A stretch of 64,000 bases of DNA from Flavobacterium seoulense (GTDB lineage Bacteria; Bacteroidota; Bacteroidia; Flavobacteriales; Flavobacteriaceae). Below are positions 20,214-30,500 of this stretch, piece after piece. Under the pieces are notes generated by a model. The model made no database searches, was not told the DNA's origin, and saw only the letters and a list, made by a program, of their open reading frames with translations. A program made the position numbers and the translations under genes. Positions within the stretch are counted from its first letter, which is position 1; the number at the start of each line of letters is the position of its first letter. The stretch spans positions 1 to 64,000 of the forward strand of contig NZ_JNCA01000001.1 in the NCBI RefSeq assembly GCF_000695795.1, read 5' to 3'.

Positions 20214-22532
20214 ATGAAAAATACAATATTTTTATTTTCTCTTTTAGTGACGCTTTGTATCAAGGCTCAAATTCCTGTACTTGATAATTACAATCAGATA
20301 TGGACTACGCAAAGTGTTAATTCAGGTGAATCGATGCCATTGGGCGGAGGGGATATTGGTGCGAATGTATGGGTTGAAAAAGGCGACTTGTATTTCTATT
20401 TTTCCCGTTCGGGAACTTTTGATGAGCACAATACTTTATTGAAATTAGGAAGAGTAAAAGTAAATTTGAGTCCTAATCCATTCAAAGATGATCAAGGTTT
20501 TAAACAGGAACTGAAGCTAAAAGATGGATACATAACTGTTTCACAAAACGGAACTTCGGTAAAACTATGGGTTGATGTTTTTAATCCGGTGATTCATGTT
20601 GATGTGACTAGTAAAGTACCAACAGAAATGAAAGTCGCTTACGAAAGCTGGCGTTATAAAAACAGAGATTCTAAAGGCAAGGCTAATAATGCCAATTCTT
20701 ATAAATGGGCTCCGCAAGGCGATATTATAACTTATAAAGATTCAATTTCGTTTGAAAATAACGGTGTGAAATTTTATCATAGAAACAGAGCCAATACTGT
20801 TTTTGATGTGACGGTTAAACAGCAAAAAATGGAATCGGTTAAGGGTCAAATGCTAAATCCTATTGCGAATCTTACTTTTGGAGGACAGCTTTTTGGAAAC
20901 AATTTGAAAGCAAGCGGAACGTATAACGGAATTTATCAGGATACTGATTTTAAAGGTTTCCAACTTTCGAGTATAAAAACAGCTAAAAAGCATCAGTTCC
21001 AGATTCAGTTGCATACGAATCAATCAGCAGATGCTGGTTTATGGGAAAAAGAGCTGCAAAAACAAATTTCGACTTATAAGAGAGATGAAAAAAAGACGGT
21101 TGTTTGGTGGAATAATTTCTGGAATCGTTCTTTTATTTATACCCAAAAAGATAAATCTGTAACCGATTCGGTTTACCAAATAGGACAGAATTATCAATTG
21201 TTCCGATATATGCTGGGTGCGAATGCTTACGGAAAATATCCAACAAAATTTAATGGCGGATTGTTCACGGTTGATCCGGTACATACAAATAAGGAATTGA
21301 ATTTCACACCTGATTTTAGAAATTGGGGTGGAGGAACCATGACGGCACAAAACCAGCGATTGGTTTATTTTCCGATGTTAAAAAGTGGCGATTTTGATAT
21401 GATGCAATCGCAATTAGATTATTATTTGAATTTGCAAAAAAATGCCGAATTGCGTTCACAAGTTTATTGGAAACATGGTGGCGCTTCTTTTACAGAACAA
21501 TTAGAAAATTTTGCATTACCAAATCCTGCAGAATATGACTGGAAACGCCCTGCAGATTACGATCCCGGAATGGAATACAATGCCTGGCTGGAATATGAAT
21601 GGGATACGGTTTTTGAGTTTTGCAAAATGATGTTACAGCAGAAAGAATTTGCCGGAAAAGACATTCAAAAATACAATCAGTTTATCATTAGTTGTCTTCG
21701 TTTTTTTGATGAACATTATCAATATTTAGCAAAACAAAGAGGTCGAAAAGCATTGGACGGAAATGGTCATTTGGTTCTTTTTCCGGGCTCGGCGACTGAA
21801 ACTTATAAAATGACTAATAATGCTAATAGTACTATTTCGGCATTAAAAGTAATTACGGAACAATTATTGTTACTATCCGAAAATGAATTATCAAAAGAGG
21901 ATGTAACCTATTTGCAAGGACTTCAAACCCGAATTCCGCCTTTGAATTTTAAAGAATTTGACGGACATAAAACTTTGGCTCCAGCCAAAACATGGGAACG
22001 AATCAATAATACCGAAGTGCCACAATTGTATCCGGTGTATCCCTGGGGAATTTACGGTATTGGAAAACCAGATTTACAAACAGCTGTAAATACCTGGAAA
22101 TACGATACCGATGCGTTGAAATTTAGAAGCCATGTGGGCTGGAAACAAGATAATATTTTTGCAGCAAGATTAGGTTTGACTGAGGAAGCAGCCAAATACA
22201 ATTTGCTAAAAATGGCAAATTCTGACCGAAGATTCCCTGCTTTTTGGGGACCAGGTTATGACTGGGTTCCGGATCACAACTGGGGAGGAGCAGGAATGAT
22301 AGGAATGCAGGAAATGTTGTTGCAAACTAGCGGAGATACTATTTATATTTTTCCTGCCTGGCCATCAGCCTGGGATGTACATTTTAAATTACATGTGCCA
22401 AAAAACACTACTGTAGAGGTGAAAATGGAAAAAGGAAAAGTAACTTTGTTAAAGGTTTTTCCAAAAGAGAGAGAAAAAGATATTGTTAATTTGCTTGGAA
22501 AATCTGAAGTAGAAAAATTAAAAATGAATTAA
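20214..22532 (+). CDS. DUF5703 protein, probable (alpha/alpha)6 glycosidase
   Basis: A 772-residue exported protein. I place the start at ATG 20214 (MKNTIFLFSLLVTL..., signal peptide ending IKAQ), because the longer frame from TTG 20196 begins inside the palindromic repeat. The N-terminal beta domain opens with the motif SMPLGGGDIGANVWVEKGDL, which resembles the entry of GH95 and GH65-like enzymes and is characteristic of DUF5703 proteins. The second half is helix-rich (ENFALPNPAEYDWKRP, NAWLEYEWDTVFEFCKMML, SHVGWKQDNIFAARLGLT, GPGYDWVPDHNWGG) and fits an (alpha/alpha)6 barrel. Proteins of this general form occur in RG-II loci; GH139 (2-O-methyl-L-fucosidase) is one candidate family, but I cannot confirm membership. 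Catalytic residues are unassigned. Confidence 0.6.
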   Translation: MKNTIFLFSLLVTLCIKAQIPVLDNYNQIWTTQSVNSGESMPLGGGDIGANVWVEKGDLYFYFSRSGTFDEHNTLLKLGRVKVNLSPNPFKDDQGFKQELKLKDGYITVSQNGTSVKLWVDVFNPVIHVDVTSKVPTEMKVAYESWRYKNRDSKGKANNANSYKWAPQGDIITYKDSISFENNGVKFYHRNRANTVFDVTVKQQKMESVKGQMLNPIANLTFGGQLFGNNLKASGTYNGIYQDTDFKGFQLSSIKTAKKHQFQIQLHTNQSADAGLWEKELQKQISTYKRDEKKTVVWWNNFWNRSFIYTQKDKSVTDSVYQIGQNYQLFRYMLGANAYGKYPTKFNGGLFTVDPVHTNKELNFTPDFRNWGGGTMTAQNQRLVYFPMLKSGDFDMMQSQLDYYLNLQKNAELRSQVYWKHGGASFTEQLENFALPNPAEYDWKRPADYDPGMEYNAWLEYEWDTVFEFCKMMLQQKEFAGKDIQKYNQFIISCLRFFDEHYQYLAKQRGRKALDGNGHLVLFPGSATETYKMTNNANSTISALKVITEQLLLLSENELSKEDVTYLQGLQTRIPPLNFKEFDGHKTLAPAKTWERINNTEVPQLYPVYPWGIYGIGKPDLQTAVNTWKYDTDALKFRSHVGWKQDNIFAARLGLTEEAAKYNLLKMANSDRRFPAFWGPGYDWVPDHNWGGAGMIGMQEMLLQTSGDTIYIFPAWPSAWDVHFKLHVPKNTTVEVKMEKGKVTLLKVFPKEREKDIVNLLGKSEVEKLKMN

Positions 22533-22554
22533 AAAGTATCACTAATCCTGTTTT

Positions 22555-22588
22555 GGCTCCCTTCCCTTTGGGGAGGGCTGGGGTGGGG
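22555..22588. repeat. GC-rich intergenic repeat with TTCCCTTTGGGGAGGG hairpin
   Basis: GGCTCCCTTCCCTTTGGGGA leads into GGGCTGGGGTGGGG, a G-rich block unlike the AT-rich surroundings. A related element with the same CCCTCC...GGGGTGGG vocabulary is at 53961-54062. This is a frequent flavobacterial intergenic repeat; it lies 23 bases after the DUF5703 gene. Confidence 0.5.
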
Positions 22589-22662
22589 AAAATTTAAAAT
22601 AGAATATGCTTTCGTTGCTTTTTAAGGTGGCGATTTATATAACCCTAAAATAGATAAGTATT

Positions 22663-25131
22663 ATGAATTTAGTAAAGCAACTTGCTTTTTGTGCCGGAAC
22701 AATGATAACGTTTACATTGAATTTGAGTGCACAAAACCAAAATGTAATTCCGGCTACAAAGTCATTAAAAGTTGATTTTGATTTTGCATCACGCAGAACC
22801 TTAGAAGTAAATGATCCTAATTATATTTCCTGGCCCATAAGCGAAGGAAAACAATTTGAGAAAAATTTTGGAGATATAAAAGTAGCTTTAAAAGGTGATA
22901 TTAATTCCGGTTGGCACAAAACAGGAATTCAGGCGCCATTTTATGCCCGTTTAGTAAGTGATGGTCTTATTGCTAATAAAAATGTAGAAATAATCATTAG
23001 TGGTTTGTCAAAAGGAAAACATAGTTTGTTAGTTTTCAGTAATACTTTTGATAGTCCGGAATTAGCTAATTATGCTCCGGTTAAGATTTTTGTGAATGGT
23101 GTTTTTTCGCAAACACTTCAGCCAACAAATAGAGTAACTTCTACCATAGAATCGGCTATTTCTTATATTAAGTTTGATGCTGATGGAGCAAAAGATGTTG
23201 TTGTTCGATTTGAATCGGATGCAAAAGCTGCGGGGAAAACTCAAAAAGTAGTATTGAATGGTTTCGAATTGGATTTACCGAACTTAAAAAAACAAGCTAA
23301 TTCGCCAAAACCGGCTAATAATGATGAACATGTGGTTTTAGCAAATGATTTTAAATTAGAATGGAACTCGCCGGAAGGAACTGTTTCTCATGATTTTTAT
23401 TTTGGCGAAAGCCAGGAAGAATTGGCACGTGCAACTCCAAGTTCGCAAGAGTTTAAAGGAAATTTAAAAGTTAAAGAAGCCGTTGTTGATGTTAAAACGC
23501 TGGATAATTTAAAAACATATTATTGGAGAGTAGATGAAATTGATGCTGATAACGAAGTGACAAAAGGTAAGGTTTGGTACTTTAAACCAGCACAAATTGC
23601 TTTCCCGGGAGCCGAAGGTTACGGTCGTTTTGCCATTGGTGGACGAGGCGGAAAAGTAATTGCTGTTACCAATTTGAATGATAGCGGACCAGGAAGTTTG
23701 CGTGATGCTGTTGATCAGGAAGTAGGACCAAAAACAATTGTTTTTAATGTTTCCGGAAATATCAAATTAGAATCTCGTTTAGTAGTAAGTCAGCCTTATG
23801 TTACTATTGCGGGACAAACGGCACCAGGGAAAGGAATCATGATTAGCAGAGCTCCTATTGGTTTAACTGGAAACGATGGAATTATACGATTTTTACGAGT
23901 TAGAATTGGTGGCGGAAGAACTTATGACGGAATGGGATTAACAGGAGCAAATAATAGTATTATTGATCACTGTTCCATTAGCTGGACTATTGATGAATCT
24001 TTTAGTTCAAGAGGTGCACACAATATTAGTTTACAACGCACTTTAATTGCTGAGGCTTTAAATGTAGCAGGCCATAGTAAATATGCAGAAGGAAAAATGC
24101 ATGGTTACGCAGCAACAATTGGTGGAGATGTAGGTAGTTTTCATCACAATTTGTTAGCGCATAATTACGGTCGTAACTGGAGTATTGGTGGCGGATTAAA
24201 TGGTGACGGTTTTTATGGGGGAAAAATAGATATTCGTAATAATGTAGTGTACAATTGGGGAGGCCGCGCTACTGATGGTGGAGCTAATCAGGTGAATTTT
24301 GTCAATAATTATTATAAACCTGGAGTTGCTACTAAAATATTTGTCGCTCTAAATGCACAAATTGAAGGTGTTGGTAAAGGAAAACAACAATATTATTTTG
24401 ATGGAAATGTAATGCCGGGTTATTTTAATGAGAACAATCAGGATAAAGGAAGAAAGTACACCATTTCTAATAACGCAATAGTAGATTATGATGTGTTTTT
24501 GCCAAAACCATTTTTCGAATCTCATGTAAATACACAATCAGCAACTGCTGCTTATAAAGATGTATTGTCTGATGTTGGTGCAACCTTACCAGTATTTGAT
24601 ACGCATGATCAAAGAATTATCAAAGAAACTTTAAAAGGAACCTATACATATAAAGGAAGCAAAAGTGGTATAGGCGGAATGATTGATAATGAAGAAGATG
24701 CTGGTGGGTGGGAAAATTATCCTAATGAAACCCGCGATGCTAATTGGGATACTGATCAGGACGGATTGCCAAACTGGTGGGAAGAGGCTAAGGGATTCAA
24801 CATAAATTCAGCTAAAGGAGATTTCTCTGATGCGAATGCTGCAAGTGGAAACGGATTTACTCAGTTAGAAGATTATTTAAACTGGATGGCTACGCCTCAT
24901 TATTTTGTTGAAACTTCTAAAACTTTAAAAGTAAATGTTGAAGATTTATTTAAAGGTTTTACTAATAAACCAAAATATACTGTGAATCAGGTTGTAAATG
25001 GTTCGGCTTCAATTATTAAAAATGAAATACAATTTACATCAAAAGTTAAAGGTTTTGCTTCGGTTGAAGTAAAAGTTGTAGATGCTGATGGAGATTCAAT
25101 GAGCCGAATTATAAATGTATTTGTAAAGTAA
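22663..25131 (+). CDS. PL1-type pectate lyase, multidomain
   Basis: An 822-residue exported protein with signal peptide ending LSAQ (residue ~24). An N-terminal beta-sandwich (~35-200; strands such as VKIFVNGVFSQTLQP) may bind glycan. A fibronectin-III-like linker follows (~225-308; YYWRVDEIDADNEVTKGKVW). The PL1 right-handed beta-helix starts at A313 with AFPGAEGYGRFAIGGRGGK and has the family blocks GSLRDAVDQEVGPKTIVFNV, YVTIAGQTAPGKGIMIS and DHCSISWTIDESFSSRG. A calcium-type motif DTDQDGLPNWWEE ends the lyase section, followed by a C-terminal beta domain. It would cleave polygalacturonate or pectin by beta-elimination. It differs from the paired PL1 genes at 33001 and 35514 in having extra domains and no DUF3826 partner. 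The operator-like 13-mer lies in its signal-peptide codons. Confidence 0.87.
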   Translation: MNLVKQLAFCAGTMITFTLNLSAQNQNVIPATKSLKVDFDFASRRTLEVNDPNYISWPISEGKQFEKNFGDIKVALKGDINSGWHKTGIQAPFYARLVSDGLIANKNVEIIISGLSKGKHSLLVFSNTFDSPELANYAPVKIFVNGVFSQTLQPTNRVTSTIESAISYIKFDADGAKDVVVRFESDAKAAGKTQKVVLNGFELDLPNLKKQANSPKPANNDEHVVLANDFKLEWNSPEGTVSHDFYFGESQEELARATPSSQEFKGNLKVKEAVVDVKTLDNLKTYYWRVDEIDADNEVTKGKVWYFKPAQIAFPGAEGYGRFAIGGRGGKVIAVTNLNDSGPGSLRDAVDQEVGPKTIVFNVSGNIKLESRLVVSQPYVTIAGQTAPGKGIMISRAPIGLTGNDGIIRFLRVRIGGGRTYDGMGLTGANNSIIDHCSISWTIDESFSSRGAHNISLQRTLIAEALNVAGHSKYAEGKMHGYAATIGGDVGSFHHNLLAHNYGRNWSIGGGLNGDGFYGGKIDIRNNVVYNWGGRATDGGANQVNFVNNYYKPGVATKIFVALNAQIEGVGKGKQQYYFDGNVMPGYFNENNQDKGRKYTISNNAIVDYDVFLPKPFFESHVNTQSATAAYKDVLSDVGATLPVFDTHDQRIIKETLKGTYTYKGSKSGIGGMIDNEEDAGGWENYPNETRDANWDTDQDGLPNWWEEAKGFNINSAKGDFSDANAASGNGFTQLEDYLNWMATPHYFVETSKTLKVNVEDLFKGFTNKPKYTVNQVVNGSASIIKNEIQFTSKVKGFASVEVKVVDADGDSMSRIINVFVK
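22703..22716. promoter_or_regulatory. Operator-like site inside the PL1 signal-peptide codons
   Basis: TGATAACGTTTACA is identical over 14 bases to the site before the GH141 gene (1239-1252), but here encodes MITFT in the signal peptide. The site lies 41 bases after the start codon. It could be a repressor roadblock or a coincidence of hydrophobic-codon use. Confidence 0.3.
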
Positions 25132-25144
25132 AAGTGAATCAAAC

Positions 25145-25192
25145 ATCTGCAAAATCTGCGTGCTAATTATTTTTCACGCAGATTTTGCAGAT
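25145..25192. repeat. Perfect 18-bp hairpin of the AATCTGC family, copy 3
   Basis: ATCTGCAAAATCTGCGTG (25145-25162) is exactly repeated in reverse complement at 25175-25192, with a 12-base AT-rich loop (ctaattattttt). It stands between the PL1 and GH127 genes. The perfect pairing makes it the best copy of the family. It may be a terminator or stabiliser, although no T-run follows. Confidence 0.7.
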
Positions 25193-25224
25193 TGAGCAGA
25201 TTCTAAAATTTAATCAAAATTAAA

Positions 25225-27240
25225 ATGAAAAAGAACATCATTCTATTATCAGCTGTACTTGTTTCGACTGTTGCCGTAGCTCAAAACAAAGGTTTAGTAG
25301 CTAATTCGAACAGCCCTTATTCTAAATTACAAAGTATCGGTTTACAGGATGTAAAATGGACAAACGGTTTCTGGAAAGAACAATTTGATGTAGAGACCAA
25401 AAGTACTTTGCCTTATATGTGGGATTTGTATCATAATGATGAAGTTTCGCATGCTTATAAGAATTTCGAAATTGCAGCTGGTTTGACTAAGGGAACTTTC
25501 AAAGGACCTTCTTTTCATGATGGTGATTTTTATAAAATTTTTGAAGGAATGGCAGCTACTTATGCCATTACAAAAGATAAAAAGCTAGATAAACAAATGG
25601 ACGAAGCCATTGCTTTATTTGCTAAAGTGCAGCGTAAAGATGGTTACTTACATACACCGGTTTTAATAGATGAGCGTTGGGGAACCTTAGGACCTGAAGA
25701 AGTAAAAAAACAATTGGGTTTCGAAAAATACAATATGGGGCATTTAATGACGGCTGCCTGTGTACATTACCGGGCGACTGGAAAAACCAGTTTTTTAAAT
25801 ATTGCCAAAGGAGTTGCCGACTTTTTATATGATTTCTACAAAAAAGCTTCGCCGGAATTAGCCCGAAATGCGATTTGTCCGTCACATTATATGGGAATTG
25901 TCGAAATGTACCGTACTACTAAAAATCCAAAATATCTGGAATTAGCGAATAATCTAATAGATATTAGAGGAACTACCGATGATGGAACCGATGATAATCA
26001 GGATCGAATTCCGTTTAGAAAGCAAACCACTGCAATGGGTCATGCCGTAAGAGCAAATTACTTATATGCCGGTGTTGCCGATTTGTATGCAGAGACAGGT
26101 GAGAAAAAATTATTAGATAATTTAGAGTCTATTTGGGACGATGTGACTTTTAGAAAAATGTACATCACAGGAGCTTGTGGTGCTTTGTATGATGGAGTTT
26201 CACCTGATGGGACTTCTTATGATCCAACCGTGGTTCAAAAAATTCACCAGGCTTACGGAAGACCATTCCAATTACCAAATGCTACGGCGCATACTGAAAC
26301 CTGTGCTAACATTGGGAATGTATTATGGAATTGGAGAATGTTACAAATTACGGGTGATGCTAAATATGCTGATATTGTAGAATTGGCTTTGTATAATAGT
26401 GTATTGTCTGGAATGAACTTAGAAGGAAATAAATTTTTCTATAACAATCCGTTGAATGTCTCTGCTGATTTGCCTTTTCAACAACGTTGGGGAAATGTTC
26501 GTGAAGGTTATATCGCATTGTCAAATTGTTGTGCGCCAAATGTTACCAGAACTGTTGCCGAAATTGGTAATTATGCTTATAGTTTGACAAAAGAAGGATT
26601 GTATGTTAACCTATATGGAAGTAATCATTTAGACACTACTACAGAGGAAGGGAAGAAAATTCATTTACATCAAGAAACTAATTATCCTTGGGACGGAGCT
26701 ATTTCGATTGAACTTGAAGCTGTTCCTAAAGAAAATTATGCTTTGTTTTTAAGAATTCCAGGATGGAGTAATGGAACTATTGTTAAGATTAATGATAAAG
26801 TGGTTGAAGGAACTATTGTTTCAGGAAGTTATTTAAAATTAGACCGCAAATGGAAAAAAGGAGATGTGATTAGTTTAAATATTCCGATGCCTGTTGAAGT
26901 AATGCAGGCAAATCCGCTTGTTGAGGAAACTAAAAATCAGGTTGCAGTAAAGAGAGGACCTATAGTTTATTGTTTAGAATCAGAAGGAATTTCAAAAAAA
27001 GCTTCCATTAATGAAGTAATTTTAAATGCTAATTCTGATTTCCAAATCAAAACGATCCAAAAAAACAATAGAAATCTTGTAGAGATTACAGCTCAGGGAT
27101 TTTTGAATACCAATTCGTGGGATAAAAAATTATATCAGCCATTGAAAGATACAAAGGAGCAAGTTTCTTTGCAATTAGTACCGTATTTCGCATGGGGTAA
27201 TGGAACGAGTAAAGAAATGAGCGTGTGGTTTTCACACTAA
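25225..27240 (+). CDS. GH127 (DUF1680) beta-L-arabinofuranosidase-type hydrolase
   Basis: A 671-residue exported protein with signal peptide ending VAVAQ (residue ~20). The (alpha/alpha)6 barrel (~30-430) is followed by beta-sandwich domains. The cysteine-zinc active site of GH127 is complete: E358 and C360 in TAHTETCANIG, and C435-C436 in SNCCAPNVTR. In the characterised bifidobacterial enzyme the equivalent residues are a Glu and three Cys with nearly the same spacing, and one Cys is the nucleophile. The family releases beta-L-arabinofuranose; some members in RG-II loci act on other five-carbon sugars such as aceric acid, so the exact substrate is open. It is the last gene before the susC control region. 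Confidence 0.88.
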   Translation: MKKNIILLSAVLVSTVAVAQNKGLVANSNSPYSKLQSIGLQDVKWTNGFWKEQFDVETKSTLPYMWDLYHNDEVSHAYKNFEIAAGLTKGTFKGPSFHDGDFYKIFEGMAATYAITKDKKLDKQMDEAIALFAKVQRKDGYLHTPVLIDERWGTLGPEEVKKQLGFEKYNMGHLMTAACVHYRATGKTSFLNIAKGVADFLYDFYKKASPELARNAICPSHYMGIVEMYRTTKNPKYLELANNLIDIRGTTDDGTDDNQDRIPFRKQTTAMGHAVRANYLYAGVADLYAETGEKKLLDNLESIWDDVTFRKMYITGACGALYDGVSPDGTSYDPTVVQKIHQAYGRPFQLPNATAHTETCANIGNVLWNWRMLQITGDAKYADIVELALYNSVLSGMNLEGNKFFYNNPLNVSADLPFQQRWGNVREGYIALSNCCAPNVTRTVAEIGNYAYSLTKEGLYVNLYGSNHLDTTTEEGKKIHLHQETNYPWDGAISIELEAVPKENYALFLRIPGWSNGTIVKINDKVVEGTIVSGSYLKLDRKWKKGDVISLNIPMPVEVMQANPLVEETKNQVAVKRGPIVYCLESEGISKKASINEVILNANSDFQIKTIQKNNRNLVEITAQGFLNTNSWDKKLYQPLKDTKEQVSLQLVPYFAWGNGTSKEMSVWFSH

Positions 27241-27370
27241 TAAACTTGTTAAAAACTAATTAATGTGTGGATAATAAAATTTTAACACTAAATAAACGCG
27301 AAAACTTAAAAAAAACTTAAAAAAAAATCGATAAAAAGTAATTGAATAATAAAATTTTATTACTTTTGAA

Positions 27371-27390
27371 AAATGTAAACGTTTACATTT
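27371..27390. promoter_or_regulatory. LacI-type operator O1 before susC
   Basis: The 20 bases are a perfect palindrome built on the 14-mer TGTAAACGTTTACA (27374-27387), with AAA and TTT flanks completing the symmetry. The AACGTT centre and half-site spacing are typical of LacI/GalR-family operators. It starts three bases after the putative minus-7 element. Confidence 0.72.
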
Positions 27391-27439
27391 GACTTACTTA
27401 GCGTGTTGCAAAATCAAATGTAGTCTGTTGTTAGAAAAT

Positions 27440-27453
27440 TGTAAACGTTTACA
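27440..27453. promoter_or_regulatory. LacI-type operator O2 before susC
   Basis: A second perfect TGTAAACGTTTACA, 66 bases centre-to-centre from O1 and about 125 bases before the susC start. Two such sites in one leader suggest cooperative binding or looping by a tetrameric or dimeric repressor encoded outside this window. Confidence 0.7.
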
Positions 27454-27578
27454 TACATGTATTAATTGTAAAAAGAAAGATTTACAAAAGAGAGCATGAA
27501 AAATATTTTGATTTCACATTTACAGAAATAAATAAACCAAACTAAACAATTAATTTTTTTAACCAAAGAAACACACTT

Positions 27579-30500
27579 ATGAAACAAACATTTAAAATGG
27601 TATTTAGTGTAGTATTGTTCAGCATGATCTGTTGGAGCGGTTTAGCTCAGAATGCAGAAAGAACAGCTATTACTGGAAAGGTGGTTGATAAAGATGGGCT
27701 GGGAGTTATAGGCCTTAATGTGCTTGAGAAAGGGACAAAACATGGGGTTTTGACCGATATCGATGGTAATTACAAAATTCAGGTTCCTAAAGGAGCTGTG
27801 TTACAGTTTTCTTATATTGGAATGAAAACTCAGGAAAGAACAGTAGGGACTGCTACTTCAATTAACATCACAATGCAAGAGGATGCATCGAGTTTAGATG
27901 AAGTTGTTGTGGTTGGATACGGTACTCAGAAAAAGATACATTTAACTGGTGCTACACAGACTATTAAAGCTAGTGAGGTGGAAGATTTACCTACGAATAA
28001 TTTAGCTGCATCTTTAGTTGGTAGAGTATTAGGTGTTGGTGTTTCAGGAGGGAATAGAAGACCAGGACAAGCAGCAGGATTAAATTTCAGGAATTCAGCA
28101 AGTCTTTCTAAAGATGGAGGAACAGATCAACCATTATATGTAATCGATGGGATATTGCAAATATCAGGTAATGGAGCGCCAGATTCTACATTATTTGATA
28201 ATTTGGATGCTTCGGAAGTTGAAAGCATTTCGTTTCTTAAAGATGCTGCTGCTGCTGTATATGGTTCGAGAGGTGCAAATGGAGTAGTTTTAGTGACTAC
28301 GAAAAGAGGTAAAAGTGGACCTGCAAAATTCACTTATACAGGCTTGTATGGGATTCAGGATGAGGTATATCGTACTAAAATGATGAATGCAGTAGAATAT
28401 GCCAATTATTATAATATCATGAATGGTCCTAATGGTTATGCATCTACAGTTACAGGAAGGGATACTAATCCACAATATGTTTTTTCTCCAGACGAAATAG
28501 AGTATTATAAAACTCTAAACTATAATCCTCTAGATGAAGTATGGAAACCGTCATATAATCAAAAACATACTATGAATGTGACAGGAGGCTCGGATAGAGC
28601 TACTTATTTTGCAGGAACTTCTTATTATACTCAAAATGGTAATCTAGATAATATAGATTACAGAAGATGGACTTACAGAGCAGGTACTGACTTTAAGGTT
28701 TCTGATGATTTTAAAGCAGGTATCCAGATTTCAGGATTTTATAATGATAACTCTAAAGTAAATAGTAGGGTTGGTGGTACAAACGATGAGAATGATTACA
28801 GAAGATTATTGAATTCTTCTCCTATTTTACCTCAGTACATACAAGGTTTGCCAGTACAGCGTTTAAATACTCGTAATGAGGCGCAATATCATTATGGTGA
28901 GATTAACAGATTAGGTAACGTAGCAATAAATAAAGGATTCAATTTAACCTCTAATTTTTATGCGGAGTACCAAGTGCCTTTTATTAAAGGTTTAAAGGCC
29001 AGAGCGTCTTATGCGCGTAATATGGTTACTAATCGATCTAATTATATTGGAACTAGATTTACATTATATCAGTTTACAACTACACCAGGGGTTAATGGAG
29101 CGGGAGCTAATGGACATATCTATGATCCGAATAGACCTTTAGATCAATATACAGCAGTTACTGCTAGAAATAACAGTAATGGTAATAGATTAGGATGGGA
29201 TAATACAAATTCATTGTCAGAGCAGTATAACTTTAATATGTCTTATAGTCGTGACTTTGGGAAACATTCGGTTTCTGCATTGTTCTCAGTAGAAAAAGGG
29301 GAAGCTAATGATACCCGTGATCAGTTTTATAGAGATGAACCATTACAGACAACTGATGGTTTTTCTAATTCTGCCTTCGGAACTATTGATGGTACGGCTA
29401 CAGGAAATGAATCAGGTACTTTAGGTTATATTGGTCGAGCTAATTATGCTTATGCAGACAAGTATCTGGCTGAGGTATTGTTTAGAAGTGATGCTTCTAC
29501 CCGATTTGCACCAGAGAATTATTGGGGAAGATTTTATAGCGTATCTACAGGATGGGTAATTTCTAAAGAAGATTTCTTTAAATCAAAGTTTATTGATTTT
29601 TTAAAAGTTAGATTTTCAGTAGGTTTACTAGGTACAGATGATACAAGACCTTGGGGGTGGAGACAACGTTTTACCTATCAAAATGGACAAGGATTTGTTG
29701 GAGGAAACAATCAGTTAGCTACGACAGGAATGAAGATGGAGGTAACTCCAAATAGAGATGCAACTTGGACAGAGCATACGAAAACCAATTTTGGTATTGA
29801 TGCCAAATTATTTGACAACAGATTGTCATTAACTGCTGAAGCTTATTATAATATTGAAGATGATATATTGTTGTCTAAAACAGCTGACGTTCCTTTCACT
29901 ATAGGTGGTTCTGTAGCTTCAGAAAATTATGGTAGAAGAGATAATTGGGGTTATGAATTTGCTTTAGGTTGGGATGATACAATCGGTGGAGATTTTAAAT
30001 ATGGTGTAAATGTCAACTTCGGATGGGGTGATGATAAAATGGTTCGTGGTGACTTTAATCCAATCACAAGTCAATATCCATGGAATCCACAACCAGGAGG
30101 AAGAAGAGACAACGGTGTGTGGGGATATGATTATGTAGGTATGTTAAAAACAACAGAGGATGTTCAGGCTTATATAGAAAAATACAATATTAAATCTGTT
30201 TTTGGTGTTTTAGCAGCTAATCTTAGACCAGGTTCTCTTTCTTATGCTGATGTTCGAGGTCCTTTTAATCCTGCTACAGGTGAGTTTGCTCCAGCAGATG
30301 GAATCATAGACGAGTGGGATCAAATTCGATTAGCAAAAAGACAAAGTACTAGATACGGAATGGGAACTACATTAAAGTTTGGGTATAAAAACTTTACTTT
30401 AAATGCAGTAGTTACAGCTTCTTTTGGAGGAGGATGGAATGAGATTGATAGTCAAACTAGAAAAACGATGAATGCTGCGATTAATGATGGTATTGATAAC

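Larger units (their letters stand above)
27241..27578. promoter_or_regulatory. 338-base control region upstream of susC
   Basis: This is the longest gene-free stretch in the window. It holds two perfect copies of TGTAAACGTTTACA (27374-27387 and 27440-27453), with centres 66 bases apart. TACTTTTG at 27361-27368 fits the Bacteroidota minus-7 consensus TAnnTTTG, and TTG at 27342-27344 lies 16 bases upstream as a possible minus-33 element (slightly short spacing). The first operator would then straddle the transcription start, which fits repression. A ~120-base leader follows before the susC ATG. I see no hairpin that looks like a riboswitch. Confidence 0.6.
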
